Shown here in pieces: positions 15,698 to 23,701 of a stretch of 64,000 nt of DNA (position 1 is the first letter of the stretch; the number at the start of each line of letters is the position of its first letter). The stretch is from NCBI RefSeq assembly GCF_011044495.1, contig NZ_CP049143.1:5642001-5706000 (forward strand), given 5' to 3'. Source of the DNA: Roseimicrobium sp. ORNL1. Its GTDB lineage: Bacteria; Verrucomicrobiota; Verrucomicrobiia; Verrucomicrobiales; Verrucomicrobiaceae. Made by a program: the position numbers and the translations under genes. Below the pieces are notes generated by a model. The model searched no databases. It was not told where the DNA came from and saw only the letters and a list, made by a program, of their open reading frames with translations.

Positions 15698-17797
15698 TCA
15701 CCCCTGCCCCGCCTGAATAGCCGTCAGCGCGATGGTATACACGATGTCCTCCACCAGCGCGCCACGCGAGAGATCGTTCACCGGACGCTTCATGCCCTGC
15801 AGCATGGGACCGATGCTGATGACATTCGCACTGCGTTGCACGGCTTTGTAGGTCGTGTTTCCGGTATTGAGATCGGGGAAGATGAAAACGCTCGCCTTTC
15901 CAGCCACAGGACTGTCCGGAGCTTTCGAGGCGGCCACATCCGCAATCGCCGCGGCGTCATACTGCAAGGGACCATCCAGTACCAAATCGGGTCGCTTCGT
16001 CTTGGCGATGCGCGTGGCCTCGCGCACCTTGTCGACATCCTCTCCGCTGCCGGACTCCCCGGTCGAATAGCTGATCATAGCCACCCGTACCGGCAATCCA
16101 AACGTGAGGGCCGAATCCGCGCTTTGAATCGCAATGTCTGCCAGCGTTTCCGCATCGGGATTGGGATTCACCGCACAGTCACCATAGACGAGCACCTGAT
16201 CCGGCAGGCACATGAAGAAGATGGACGAGACCACCTTCGCGCCTGGCTTGGTTTTGATGATCTGCAGTGCCGGACGGATGGTATTCGCCGTCGAGTGCAC
16301 CGCGCCTGACACCAGACCATCCACCTCGCCGAGGGCCAGCATCATCGTGCCCACCCAGACATTGTCCTCCAGCAGCTCCGCTGCTTGCACCGGGGTGAGT
16401 CCCTTGTTTTTACGCATCTCCACCAGCGGAGCCACGTAGCGCTCGCGAACGGAGGCGGGATCCAGAATCTCCACCGAGGCCGGCAGCTCCACCTGCTGCC
16501 CTTTCGCCACACGATGGATTTCTTCTGCATTGCCCAGCAACACGCACCGGGCAATTCCCCTCTGCGCGCACAAGGATGCCGCCTTGACCGTGCGGGGCTC
16601 GTTGCCCTCTGGCAACACGACTCTCTTTTCCGCAGCCCGGGCCAGTTCGGTCAGCTTGAAGCAGAACGCCGCAGGCGACAACCGCGCCTCCACCGGAATG
16701 GCTGCGTGGGACGCGATCCACTCGCTGTCGATGTATCCGGCCACGAAATCCATGCTCTCCACCACCCGCTCCAAGTCATCCGCCGGAACCTCACGGCCCA
16801 TCTGCGCAATGTTCGCGGAGGTGTGCCAGCTATCCGTACCCACATGCAGGATCGGCAGCCCCCTCTCGATGGCCGCCCGGCACAGATCAAAAATTCCCGG
16901 CGGCACTTCGAGATGACCCGTCAGCAACAACCCCGCCATTGGCACGTCGTTCAAGCTCGCCAGACACGCCGCGAGAATCACATCACTGCGGTCAGCGGGC
17001 GTGATCAGCAAATTCCCCGGGGCAAACGAGCTCAGCATGTTTGGCACGGTGCGCGCGAGCAGGACGAATTTTCTCACCCGCCGTGTGTTCATCTCTCCCT
17101 CGAACAGCACGGTCGCATTCAGGTACCGCTGCACATCCACCGTGCGGCAGGAGCCGATGGCGTAGTTCTGCGGCACGGCGCCGATGAGATGAAAACCGGA
17201 CAACTTCCCAAACAGCCGACTACCTGCGCTCAACTCCGTGACCAGCGAGGCAAAGGACTTCCCCTCCGCATGAGGTACACGATTGATGAGGCATCCGATC
17301 ACCGAGGGATTCTCAATGCCGCCGAACTGCTTCGCGGCATACTCCAGCCGCGTCTCGAACTCCTCCTGGGACAAATCCCCCAGCGCTCCGGCCAGGATGA
17401 TTTCCGCGCTCAGGGTCTTCGCGAGTTGCAGGTTCAATTCATCTGCATGGGGGTTCTCAGCCGTGTGGACCAGACCTTCCACAATCACGACATCCGCGTC
17501 TGAGGCTGACTCATGGTAGATGCCTACCACGCGCTCCAGCAATTCATCCATGCGCCCGGCTGAGATCAAACGCTCCGCCTGCTCCAGCGGAATCGGCTCC
17601 GCGGGTTTCAGCGACGTAATCGAACGCAGGAAATGCGTAGAGCGCTCCGGCCCGGTGTCTTTCCCGTCCCGTTGACCAATCGGCTTGCAGAAGGCGACGC
17701 GCACACCGCGCTTGTCCAGGGCCCGCACCAATCCGAGAGCCAGTGAAGTCAGGCCAACTCCGGAACCGCTGGGAGTGAGGTAGAGTGTATGTGGCAT
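15698..17797 (-). CDS. pta: phosphate acetyltransferase
   Basis: A 699-residue long-form Pta. It has an N-terminal P-loop/BioD-like domain (LTPSGSGVGLTSLALGLVRA, CKPIGQ), a central DRTGG domain (about 215-330) and a C-terminal catalytic PTA domain (about 370-699; VVLPEGNEPRTVKAA, LVSGAVHSTANTIRPALQII, VFIFPDLNTGNTTYKAVQR). It interconverts acetyl-CoA and acetyl phosphate. It is encoded 21 bases downstream of ackA on the same strand, the usual acetate-overflow or acetate-use pair. Confidence 0.95.
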   Translation of the reverse strand: MPHTLYLTPSGSGVGLTSLALGLVRALDKRGVRVAFCKPIGQRDGKDTGPERSTHFLRSITSLKPAEPIPLEQAERLISAGRMDELLERVVGIYHESASDADVVIVEGLVHTAENPHADELNLQLAKTLSAEIILAGALGDLSQEEFETRLEYAAKQFGGIENPSVIGCLINRVPHAEGKSFASLVTELSAGSRLFGKLSGFHLIGAVPQNYAIGSCRTVDVQRYLNATVLFEGEMNTRRVRKFVLLARTVPNMLSSFAPGNLLITPADRSDVILAACLASLNDVPMAGLLLTGHLEVPPGIFDLCRAAIERGLPILHVGTDSWHTSANIAQMGREVPADDLERVVESMDFVAGYIDSEWIASHAAIPVEARLSPAAFCFKLTELARAAEKRVVLPEGNEPRTVKAASLCAQRGIARCVLLGNAEEIHRVAKGQQVELPASVEILDPASVRERYVAPLVEMRKNKGLTPVQAAELLEDNVWVGTMMLALGEVDGLVSGAVHSTANTIRPALQIIKTKPGAKVVSSIFFMCLPDQVLVYGDCAVNPNPDAETLADIAIQSADSALTFGLPVRVAMISYSTGESGSGEDVDKVREATRIAKTKRPDLVLDGPLQYDAAAIADVAASKAPDSPVAGKASVFIFPDLNTGNTTYKAVQRSANVISIGPMLQGMKRPVNDLSRGALVEDIVYTIALTAIQAGQG

Positions 17798-17818
17798 TGT
17801 TAAAAGGCGGTTTGCAGT

Positions 17819-19012
17819 TCAGCCATGGACAAAAGCAATCGCCTCCCTGGCAATCACGAGTTCCTCATTGGTGGGCACCACCATCGCCAGCAATCCTGAC
17901 GTTTCCGTGGTGATGCGGCCAGCGGCATGCTTTCCATGCACCGCATTCAGTTCCGGGCTCACCTCGGCTTTCAATACCTTCAGCGATGCAAGGGTCCGCT
18001 CCCGCACAGGCGCGGAATTCTCCCCGATGCCGCCGGTGAACACCACCGCATCCAACCGGTCCAGCGATGCGGCAAGCGCCATGATTCCTTTGGCAAGGCG
18101 ATAACAAAAAATAGCGATGGCCAGATCCGCCCGCCGGTCCCCCTTATCCGCAGCCTCTTGCAGGGTCCGCATGTCATTGCTCAAACCGGAGATGCCCAGC
18201 AGGCCACTTCCGCGATTCAGCAGGTCGGTCACATCGCGAAAGTCTCTTCCTGTATTCTCCACGAGGAAGAGCAACAGGTTCGGGTCCACATCGCCGCTGC
18301 GGGTCCCCATGACCAGACCCTCGAGGGGCGTCAGGCCCATCGTGGTATCCACGCTCTTCCCCTCCTTCACCGCACACGCACTGCAGCCGTTGCCGAGATG
18401 CGAGGTGATCATCTGGAGCGAATCCACCGGCTTGCCCAGCATTTCCGCCGCCTTGCCGGACACATAGCGATGGCTCGTGCCGTGGAAGCCATACCGCCGC
18501 ACCTGATGCTTCTCATACAGCTCGTACCGCAACGCATACAGGTACGCATGGGGAGGCATCGTCTGATGGAATGCCGTGTCGAACACCGCCACATGAGGCA
18601 GCTCAGGAAAGCTCGTCATGGCCGCGCGGATGCCCACGATGTTGGCCGGATTGTGCAAAGGGGCCAATACCTCGCAGGCAGCTATCTTCCTTACCGCTTC
18701 CTCATCCAGCTGCACACTTCCGGAAAAGTATTCTCCGCCATGCACCACACGGTGGCCCACGGCGGATATCTTGAAACTCTGCAGCCTTTTCAAGATGGCC
18801 TCCAAGGCCTTCGCGTGGCTCATCCGCGGAATCGCATCCGTCGTCCGCTCTCCCTCGGCTGGCTTTACCTGCAGCCGTCCCTCTTCGGTGTTCAACCTTT
18901 CGGCCAGACCTTGTACCAGTACCTGACCGCTGGTTGGCTCGATCACTGCAAACTTCAGTGATGAGCTTCCGCAGTTGATCACCAAGACGTTGTCCGGTTC
19001 ACGTGTTCCCAC
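17819..19012 (-). CDS. ackA: acetate kinase
   Basis: Acetate kinase with the expected landmarks: LVINCGSSSLKFAV at the N-terminus, RVVHGGEYFSG, VFDTAFHQTMPPHAYLYALR, GFHGTSHRYVSGKAAEML, HLGNGCSACAVKEGKSVDT and VFTGGIGENSAPVRE. It converts acetyl phosphate + ADP to acetate + ATP. The open frame extends to an ATG at 19078, but acetate kinases normally begin just before the first strand, so the GTG at 19012 (398 aa) is preferred; neither start has a clear ribosome site. Followed by pta after 21 bases. Convergent genes are absent; the sdpI-like gene lies upstream on the same strand. Confidence 0.93.
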   Translation of the reverse strand: MGTREPDNVLVINCGSSSLKFAVIEPTSGQVLVQGLAERLNTEEGRLQVKPAEGERTTDAIPRMSHAKALEAILKRLQSFKISAVGHRVVHGGEYFSGSVQLDEEAVRKIAACEVLAPLHNPANIVGIRAAMTSFPELPHVAVFDTAFHQTMPPHAYLYALRYELYEKHQVRRYGFHGTSHRYVSGKAAEMLGKPVDSLQMITSHLGNGCSACAVKEGKSVDTTMGLTPLEGLVMGTRSGDVDPNLLLFLVENTGRDFRDVTDLLNRGSGLLGISGLSNDMRTLQEAADKGDRRADLAIAIFCYRLAKGIMALAASLDRLDAVVFTGGIGENSAPVRERTLASLKVLKAEVSPELNAVHGKHAAGRITTETSGLLAMVVPTNEELVIAREAIAFVHG

Positions 19013-19090
19013 GGACAATGAAATGCCTGTTATCCCGGCTTTTGTCCAGTTCTTCGCCGCCTGACAATATCGGCACAAAGTCCTACTTGG

Positions 19091-19768
19091 TCACATCGCG
19101 ATGCGTGTCTCCCGGCGCGACAAAATAAACGAATAAGCAATCACGGCCACGGCCCACACACCGATTCCAGCCAGGAGCACCCAGGCGTACCATGCCTTCT
19201 CCAGGCCGAAACAAACCGCCACCAGAAGGCCCAATCCCAGCGCGACCATGAGGCGGCCGCCGAAGCGGTGCGTCTTCGTCCACACCACCGGGGATTCCAG
19301 GGTCCACGGCACGCGGATGCCGATGGTGTAGTTCGGCCGGAGCTTGCTCATGCTGTTCCCAACCACCAGAAACATCAACGGGATGCCATAGTTGATCACG
19401 GCGATGACAGGATGCAGGTCGCCCCATGCGGCCCAGATGACCGCCACACTGAGCGCACCGAATAACACACAGGTGGCCACCAAGACCTGATGCAGCACCT
19501 TCCCCACGTGCTCTCGGGTCTCGGGATCGCACTTGGCCATCTTCGGATCAAAGCGGAACCACAACCGGGTGATGAGCACCATCAGTGGACTCGTGAGCGG
19601 CAGCAGGAGCGCACCCCACGGCTTCTTCATCCAGCCATCTGGAACGAAGGAAGCATTGAAGTGAATCGGAATTCGCTCAGGAATCTGTGGCCAGACGGCG
19701 GCGAGAAACACGAACGGGGCTGCGATGACGAGAAGAAGCAGCCATTCCCTTTTGAGCATCGTTTTCAT
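19091..19768 (-). CDS. SdpI-like membrane protein (DUF1648)
   Basis: A 225-residue membrane protein with about six helices. The N-terminal DUF1648 signature IPERIPIHFNASFVPDGW is followed by further helices and the SdpI-type C-terminal segment (RPNYTIGIRVPWTLESPVVWTKTHRFGGRLM). In Bacillus subtilis SdpI gives immunity to the SdpC killing factor and also acts as a signal receptor that sequesters the repressor SdpR. No sdpC-like toxin gene is seen here, so the protein may have a general signalling or stress role. Its start lies inside the 3' end of the SdpR-like gene (92-base overlap), which implies translational coupling. Confidence 0.85.
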   Translation of the reverse strand: MKTMLKREWLLLLVIAAPFVFLAAVWPQIPERIPIHFNASFVPDGWMKKPWGALLLPLTSPLMVLITRLWFRFDPKMAKCDPETREHVGKVLHQVLVATCVLFGALSVAVIWAAWGDLHPVIAVINYGIPLMFLVVGNSMSKLRPNYTIGIRVPWTLESPVVWTKTHRFGGRLMVALGLGLLVAVCFGLEKAWYAWVLLAGIGVWAVAVIAYSFILSRRETRIAM

Positions 19769-20099
19769 GGCGTATCTGGGTTGTCTTTGTCTTGGAAGAG
19801 GAGGCTTTCGTCACGCCATTTGAAGTCGGCGTGGCAGGCGTGCCTCCCTTGGTAAGGGTGAGAATCCAGCGCAGGGCATCCTCCAGCACACTGGTGGAGA
19901 GCGTGTAGATCACGAACTGCCCCTGCTTCTCCGAAGTCACCAAGCCCGCACGCTTCAGCAGGTCGAGATGATGCGAGACCGTCGGTTTGCCCAGTTTGAA
20001 GTGCTCCGCAATCGCGCCTGCAGACAGGTCACCCTGGCGCAGCAGGTCGAGAATCGCCCGCCGGGTATCGTCATTCAGAGCCTGGAAGAGAGCCGTCAT
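19677..20099 (-). CDS. ArsR-family (SdpR-like) autorepressor
   Basis: A 140-residue winged-helix protein of the ArsR family, closest in style to SdpR: ALNDDTRRAILDLLRQGDLSAGAIAEHF, then KPTVSHHLDLLKRAGLV, then EKQGQFVIYTLSTSVLEDALRWIL. No metal-binding cysteines are present. The C-terminal 45 residues are low-complexity (Ser/Thr/Lys/Arg) and are encoded in the overlap with the sdpI-like gene, so they may be a by-product of it. The start at 20099 is chosen because the upstream ATG at 20120 lies inside the palindrome 20113-20128. Confidence 0.85.
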   Translation of the reverse strand: MTALFQALNDDTRRAILDLLRQGDLSAGAIAEHFKLGKPTVSHHLDLLKRAGLVTSEKQGQFVIYTLSTSVLEDALRWILTLTKGGTPATPTSNGVTKASSSKTKTTQIRHENDAQKGMAASSRHRSPVRVSRRRLATDS

Positions 20100-20112
20100 T
20101 GGAGTTCGATAT

Positions 20113-20128
20113 TTCGACAATCATCGAA
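20113..20128. promoter_or_regulatory. candidate SdpR-type operator
   Basis: Inverted repeat TTCGA, six bases, TCGAA, 13 bases upstream of the SdpR-like start, with a further TTCGA half-site at 20105-20109. ArsR-family autorepressors usually bind such short palindromes at their own promoter. Confidence 0.5.
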
Positions 20129-20142
20129 TTACTTGTCTCCGT

Positions 20143-20188
20143 CAACAAAAAAGAACCCCGCCCGCGGCACGAGGCCATTGGACGGGGT
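20143..20188 (-). terminator. intrinsic terminator after the MFS gene
   Basis: On the minus strand, downstream of the MFS stop at 20221, ACCCCG pairs with CGGGGT (20183-20188 with 20155-20160) and is followed immediately by TTCTTTTTTG. The stem is short but the T-run is good. It separates the MFS gene from the SdpR/SdpI operon on the same strand. Confidence 0.6.
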
Positions 20189-20220
20189 CTTGGTCTTGGG
20201 GGAAAATCGTTGAGCGGGCG

Positions 20221-21465
20221 TTACTTCTTTCTGCTGCCTTCAATGTTCGGCAGGAAGATGGTCAGCATGCCAATCAGCGGCAGCCATGCGCAGCCGTGGA
20301 AGACATCGATGATGCCCACATGGTCTGCCACCTTGCCCAGCACTGCAGCACCGATCCCCGCAATGCCGAAGGCGAGACCAAAGAAGAGACCAGCGATGAG
20401 TCCCACCTTCCCCGGCAGCAACTCCTGCGCATACACGAGGATGGCGGAGAACGCCGAGGCCAGCACCAGGCCAATGATCACCGTGAGCACCACCGTTACT
20501 GGCAGGCTGGCATACGGCAGCCACAGGGAGAACGGCGCCACGCCCAGGATGGAAACCCAGATCACCCGCTTCCTGCCGATGCGGTCGCCAATGGGACCAC
20601 CGGCAATCGTACCCACCGCCACCGCGAAGAGGAAGGCGAACAAGTAGATCTGCGAGGCCTGCACGGAGACGTGGAAGCGCTCCATCAGATAGAACGTGTA
20701 ATAGTTCGTGAGGCTGACCAGATACACGTACTTGGAGAAGGTCAGCGCCACGAGCACCAGCAGCGAATACACAATAACTTTCGTGGGCAGCAGCTTCAGC
20801 GGCTTCAAGCTCGATGCAGCAGGATTGCGACGCTGATGTTGCAAGCGCCGCGACACCCAGGTGCCAATGTGCCACAGCACAAACATGCCCAGGCCCGCCA
20901 CCAGCGAGAACCACGCCACGTGTCCCTGTCCTCGCGGCACGATGAACAGCGCTGCCAGCAAGGGACCGAGTGCACTGCCCGCATTGCCACCCACTTGGAA
21001 GACAGACTGCGCCAGGCCACGGCTGCGTCCCGCTGCCATGTGCGCCACGCGTGAGGCTTCCGGGTGGAACACCGCCGAACCCATGCCCACCAACGCGGCA
21101 GACACGATGATCATCGAGTAGTTATGCGCTTGGGACAGCATCAGCAATCCCACCAGCGTGAGACCCATGCCCACGGCCAGCGAATAGGGCAAGGGGCGCC
21201 TGTCCGTGTACAAGCCCACCAGCGGTTGCAGCAGAGATGCCGTACACTGGAAGGTGAGCGTGACCATGCCGAGCTGGCCAAAGGTCAGTCCCTGACTCTC
21301 TTTGAGCAGTGGATACAGGGAGGGAATGAGCGCCTGGATGGTGTCATTCAATAGGTGCGAGAAACTGATGGCGAACAGCACTGCAAAGACCGTCTGCTCC
21401 GCGGTAGAGGTCGCGGTCTTTTCAGGCACCGGCGTGGGTGCTTCACTGAGGGTTGAGGAAGACAT
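20221..21465 (-). CDS. MFS efflux transporter, fosmidomycin-resistance (Fsr) type
   Basis: A 414-residue major-facilitator protein with about 12 helices. The first helix carries FAISFSHLLNDTIQALIPSLYPLLKESQGLTFGQLG and the loops carry VGLYTDRRPLPYS and IGDRIGRKRVIW, both typical of Fsr-type drug exporters. GMGSAVFHPEASRVAH is another strong family marker. The upstream ATG at 21501 is possible, but the ATG at 21465 has GGAAGG about 10 bases before it and starts closer to homologous length. The real substrate need not be fosmidomycin. It stands alone, ending in the terminator at 20143-20188. Confidence 0.88.
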   Translation of the reverse strand: MSSSTLSEAPTPVPEKTATSTAEQTVFAVLFAISFSHLLNDTIQALIPSLYPLLKESQGLTFGQLGMVTLTFQCTASLLQPLVGLYTDRRPLPYSLAVGMGLTLVGLLMLSQAHNYSMIIVSAALVGMGSAVFHPEASRVAHMAAGRSRGLAQSVFQVGGNAGSALGPLLAALFIVPRGQGHVAWFSLVAGLGMFVLWHIGTWVSRRLQHQRRNPAASSLKPLKLLPTKVIVYSLLVLVALTFSKYVYLVSLTNYYTFYLMERFHVSVQASQIYLFAFLFAVAVGTIAGGPIGDRIGRKRVIWVSILGVAPFSLWLPYASLPVTVVLTVIIGLVLASAFSAILVYAQELLPGKVGLIAGLFFGLAFGIAGIGAAVLGKVADHVGIIDVFHGCAWLPLIGMLTIFLPNIEGSRKK

Positions 21466-21525
21466 GGCCGGATAGCCTTCCAGAAGTGCCAGAATGCTCA
21501 AAGACTGCGGCTGGTGACAATCCGG

Positions 21526-22416
21526 CTATCGCTGGTACTTTTCTCGGATCTCCTCCCGGAACTCAGCCGGGGTCCGTTTCGTTTCGCGGCGGAAGAAACG
21601 GGAGAAATACGAGGGGTCTTTGAACCCCAGGTCGTACGCAATCTCGGATACATCGAGCTCAGAATGGGAGAGCTGCCGCTTCGCATCCAGCAATCGGCGG
21701 TCACGGATGATGTGTCCAGCCGACACACCATTTTCCTCACGCACCACATCGTGAAGGTGATTGGTCGTCACGCCAAGAAGGCGTGCGTAGTCAGACACCT
21801 CATGCAGGGTGCGAAAGTGCAGCTCCACATGAAGGTGAAACTGCCGCGCCAGCATGCCCGCCCGTGAAACATGACGCCGCGGATGCAGCCGTGCATAGAG
21901 GCGATCCATCCGCACCAGCAGGATATGTAACTGCGCGCGCAACACCTCGGCCGCACCGGATAGGTCTGCATTGAACTCCCGCTGCAACTCCGAGAACATC
22001 TCCAGAATCGGAGCCGCTTCACGATGCGGCACCGTGAGCCACGGCTTCGCCTCCGCAGGGAAGAAGAAGGGATAGTCAAAGAGCCGGCTGGGCGGAGGTG
22101 CACCACCATCAAAGAACGCCTGGGTGAAGGAAACCGTGGTGCCACGCATGCCCTTCGCTGGCCGCGCCGTGTGCACCTGCCCCGGCGTCATGAAGACCAC
22201 CGTGGTGCCACTCGCACTGAACTCCTGAAAGTCATGCATGACCTCCGCCTTGCCCACGAGGATGAAGATCTGGAAGAAGTCATGATAGTGCGGCCGGATG
22301 CGCCGCGGATCCTGCGCCAGGGAGTCCATGAAGGGAATCACCACAATGCCCTGCTGACGCAAGTCCTCCTGCTGGGACTCACTCATCCCAAACTCCGGAA
22401 AAGCACGGCGGTTCAT
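21526..22416 (-). CDS. AraC-family transcriptional regulator with cupin domain
   Basis: A 296-residue regulator. Its N-terminal cupin-like sensor domain (about 25-110) contains RPHYHDFFQIFILVGKAEVMHDF, and its C-terminal AraC/XylS DNA-binding domain (about 195-290) contains LLGVTTNHLHDVVREENG and LDVSEIAYDLGFKDPSYFSRFFRRE. The frame extends to 22524; the ATG at 22416 is preferred because the extension would overlap the divergent amidohydrolase promoter. It is divergent from the exported amidohydrolase at 22548 (131 bases between starts), a likely target. Confidence 0.88.
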   Translation of the reverse strand: MNRRAFPEFGMSESQQEDLRQQGIVVIPFMDSLAQDPRRIRPHYHDFFQIFILVGKAEVMHDFQEFSASGTTVVFMTPGQVHTARPAKGMRGTTVSFTQAFFDGGAPPPSRLFDYPFFFPAEAKPWLTVPHREAAPILEMFSELQREFNADLSGAAEVLRAQLHILLVRMDRLYARLHPRRHVSRAGMLARQFHLHVELHFRTLHEVSDYARLLGVTTNHLHDVVREENGVSAGHIIRDRRLLDAKRQLSHSELDVSEIAYDLGFKDPSYFSRFFRRETKRTPAEFREEIREKYQR

Positions 22417-22547
22417 GAAGAAGATAACGGTCACATCAAACCGTCCGACGCACAAACATGCAACACCCTTATCAAGACGCCTGCATGAGCCGCCCCTCGG
22501 CATGCGTTGTGATGTCACGTCCACACACCCGTCCCACGCTTCATTTC

Positions 22548-23501
22548 ATGAACCGCCGCCACTTTCTCCGCAGCACCTCCCTCGCCACGGCCGGGCTCGC
22601 CACAGCGTCTTCCTCACTTCCCCCCTCAGCGTCAGCGGCTGCGCCCTATCCCATCATTGATACACATGTGCATTTCTATGACCCGAAGCGTGCCGGTGGC
22701 GTGCCGTGGCCACCGCAGAACTCGCCTCTCTACCGCACGGTGCTGCCTGATGACTGGGCCAAGCTAGCCGCGCCACACGGTGTGACCGCCACCGTAGTAG
22801 TGGAGGCCAGTCCGCTCGTGGAGGACAACCAGTGGATCCTCGACATCGCGTCCGAAGACAAGCGCATCGTAGGCCTCGTGGGAAATCTCGATCCCATGGC
22901 CGCGGAGTTCGCCGCCAATATCAAGCGCTTCGTGGTCAATCCGCTCTTCTGCGGCATTCGTAACCGCCGCCCAAACGCCGAGCTCCCGGACCTGGTGGGG
23001 CAGCCGCAGTTCATCAAATCGATGCAGCTCATGGCGGACAAGGGACTCGAACTCGATGTGAATGGCCCCATGGACTCGCAGGGCGAGGCTACCGCGAAGC
23101 TGGCGGAGACGATCTCGGATCTCCGCATCGTGATCAATCACCTCGGTGCCTCCGGTGATCCCAAGTCCCTGCGCCCCGGATGGAAGGAAGGCATCAAGCG
23201 AGCTTCTGAAAATCTGAACGTGTACTGCAAGGTGAGTGCCCTCGTGGAGCAGACGAAGGCAGAGTATGGCAAGGCTCCCAAGGACACGGCCTATTATCTG
23301 CCCATCCTCGATCACCTGTGGGAGTGCTTCGGTGAGGATCGTCTCATCTATGGCAGCAACTGGCCCGTGAGTGACAAGGGTGCGGGGTATGATGTTGTCT
23401 TCCGCATTGTGAAGGAGTACTTCACCTCGAAAGGCGAGGACGCGGCACGGAAGTACTTTTATCGGAACTCGGAGAAAGCGTACCGGTGGGTGGCGAGGTG
23501 A
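22548..23501 (+). CDS. exported amidohydrolase (Amidohydro_2 family), Tat-type signal
   Basis: A 317-residue TIM-barrel metal-dependent hydrolase. A twin-arginine signal (NRRHFLRSTSLATAG) ends near ASA at about residue 30, so it acts outside the cytoplasm. The metal motif is IDTHVHFYD, and later landmarks are VINHLGA and LIYGSNWPVS, the typical late His and catalytic-Asp regions of the Amidohydro_2 family. Relatives hydrolyse sugar lactones (fuconolactonase, rhamnonolactonase) or 2-pyrone-4,6-dicarboxylate; a lactonase is the best guess. Divergent from an AraC regulator. Confidence 0.85.
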   Translation: MNRRHFLRSTSLATAGLATASSSLPPSASAAAPYPIIDTHVHFYDPKRAGGVPWPPQNSPLYRTVLPDDWAKLAAPHGVTATVVVEASPLVEDNQWILDIASEDKRIVGLVGNLDPMAAEFAANIKRFVVNPLFCGIRNRRPNAELPDLVGQPQFIKSMQLMADKGLELDVNGPMDSQGEATAKLAETISDLRIVINHLGASGDPKSLRPGWKEGIKRASENLNVYCKVSALVEQTKAEYGKAPKDTAYYLPILDHLWECFGEDRLIYGSNWPVSDKGAGYDVVFRIVKEYFTSKGEDAARKYFYRNSEKAYRWVAR

Positions 23502-23540
23502 GTGAATCGCCTACCGGCAAGGCAAGTCACCTCTCCATGG

Positions 23541-23625
23541 GAGCAGGAATGCTCCCACTCCTTGACGAGTGCCGCATTCTGTTGCGGGAACTGCCTTCAA
23601 GGATCGGGGACATTCCTGTCCCCGT
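23541..23625. repeat. fragment of the palindromic intergenic repeat family
   Basis: Holds two short palindromic units, GGGAGCAGGAATGCTCCC-like (near 23538-23556) and GGGGACATTCCTGTCCCC (near 23607-23624), with CACTCCTTG and CAAGGATC beside them. The same units form the internal arms of the elements at 54659-55314 and 59990-60304. The terminal inverted repeats of those elements are not seen here. Confidence 0.5.
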
Positions 23626-23701
23626 TCTCGCATGCCCCTGATGTTCCATCGCGATGGAACAACTCCCAGAAACTTTCTCTCCCAGTTCGCGTACATGAGC
23701 C

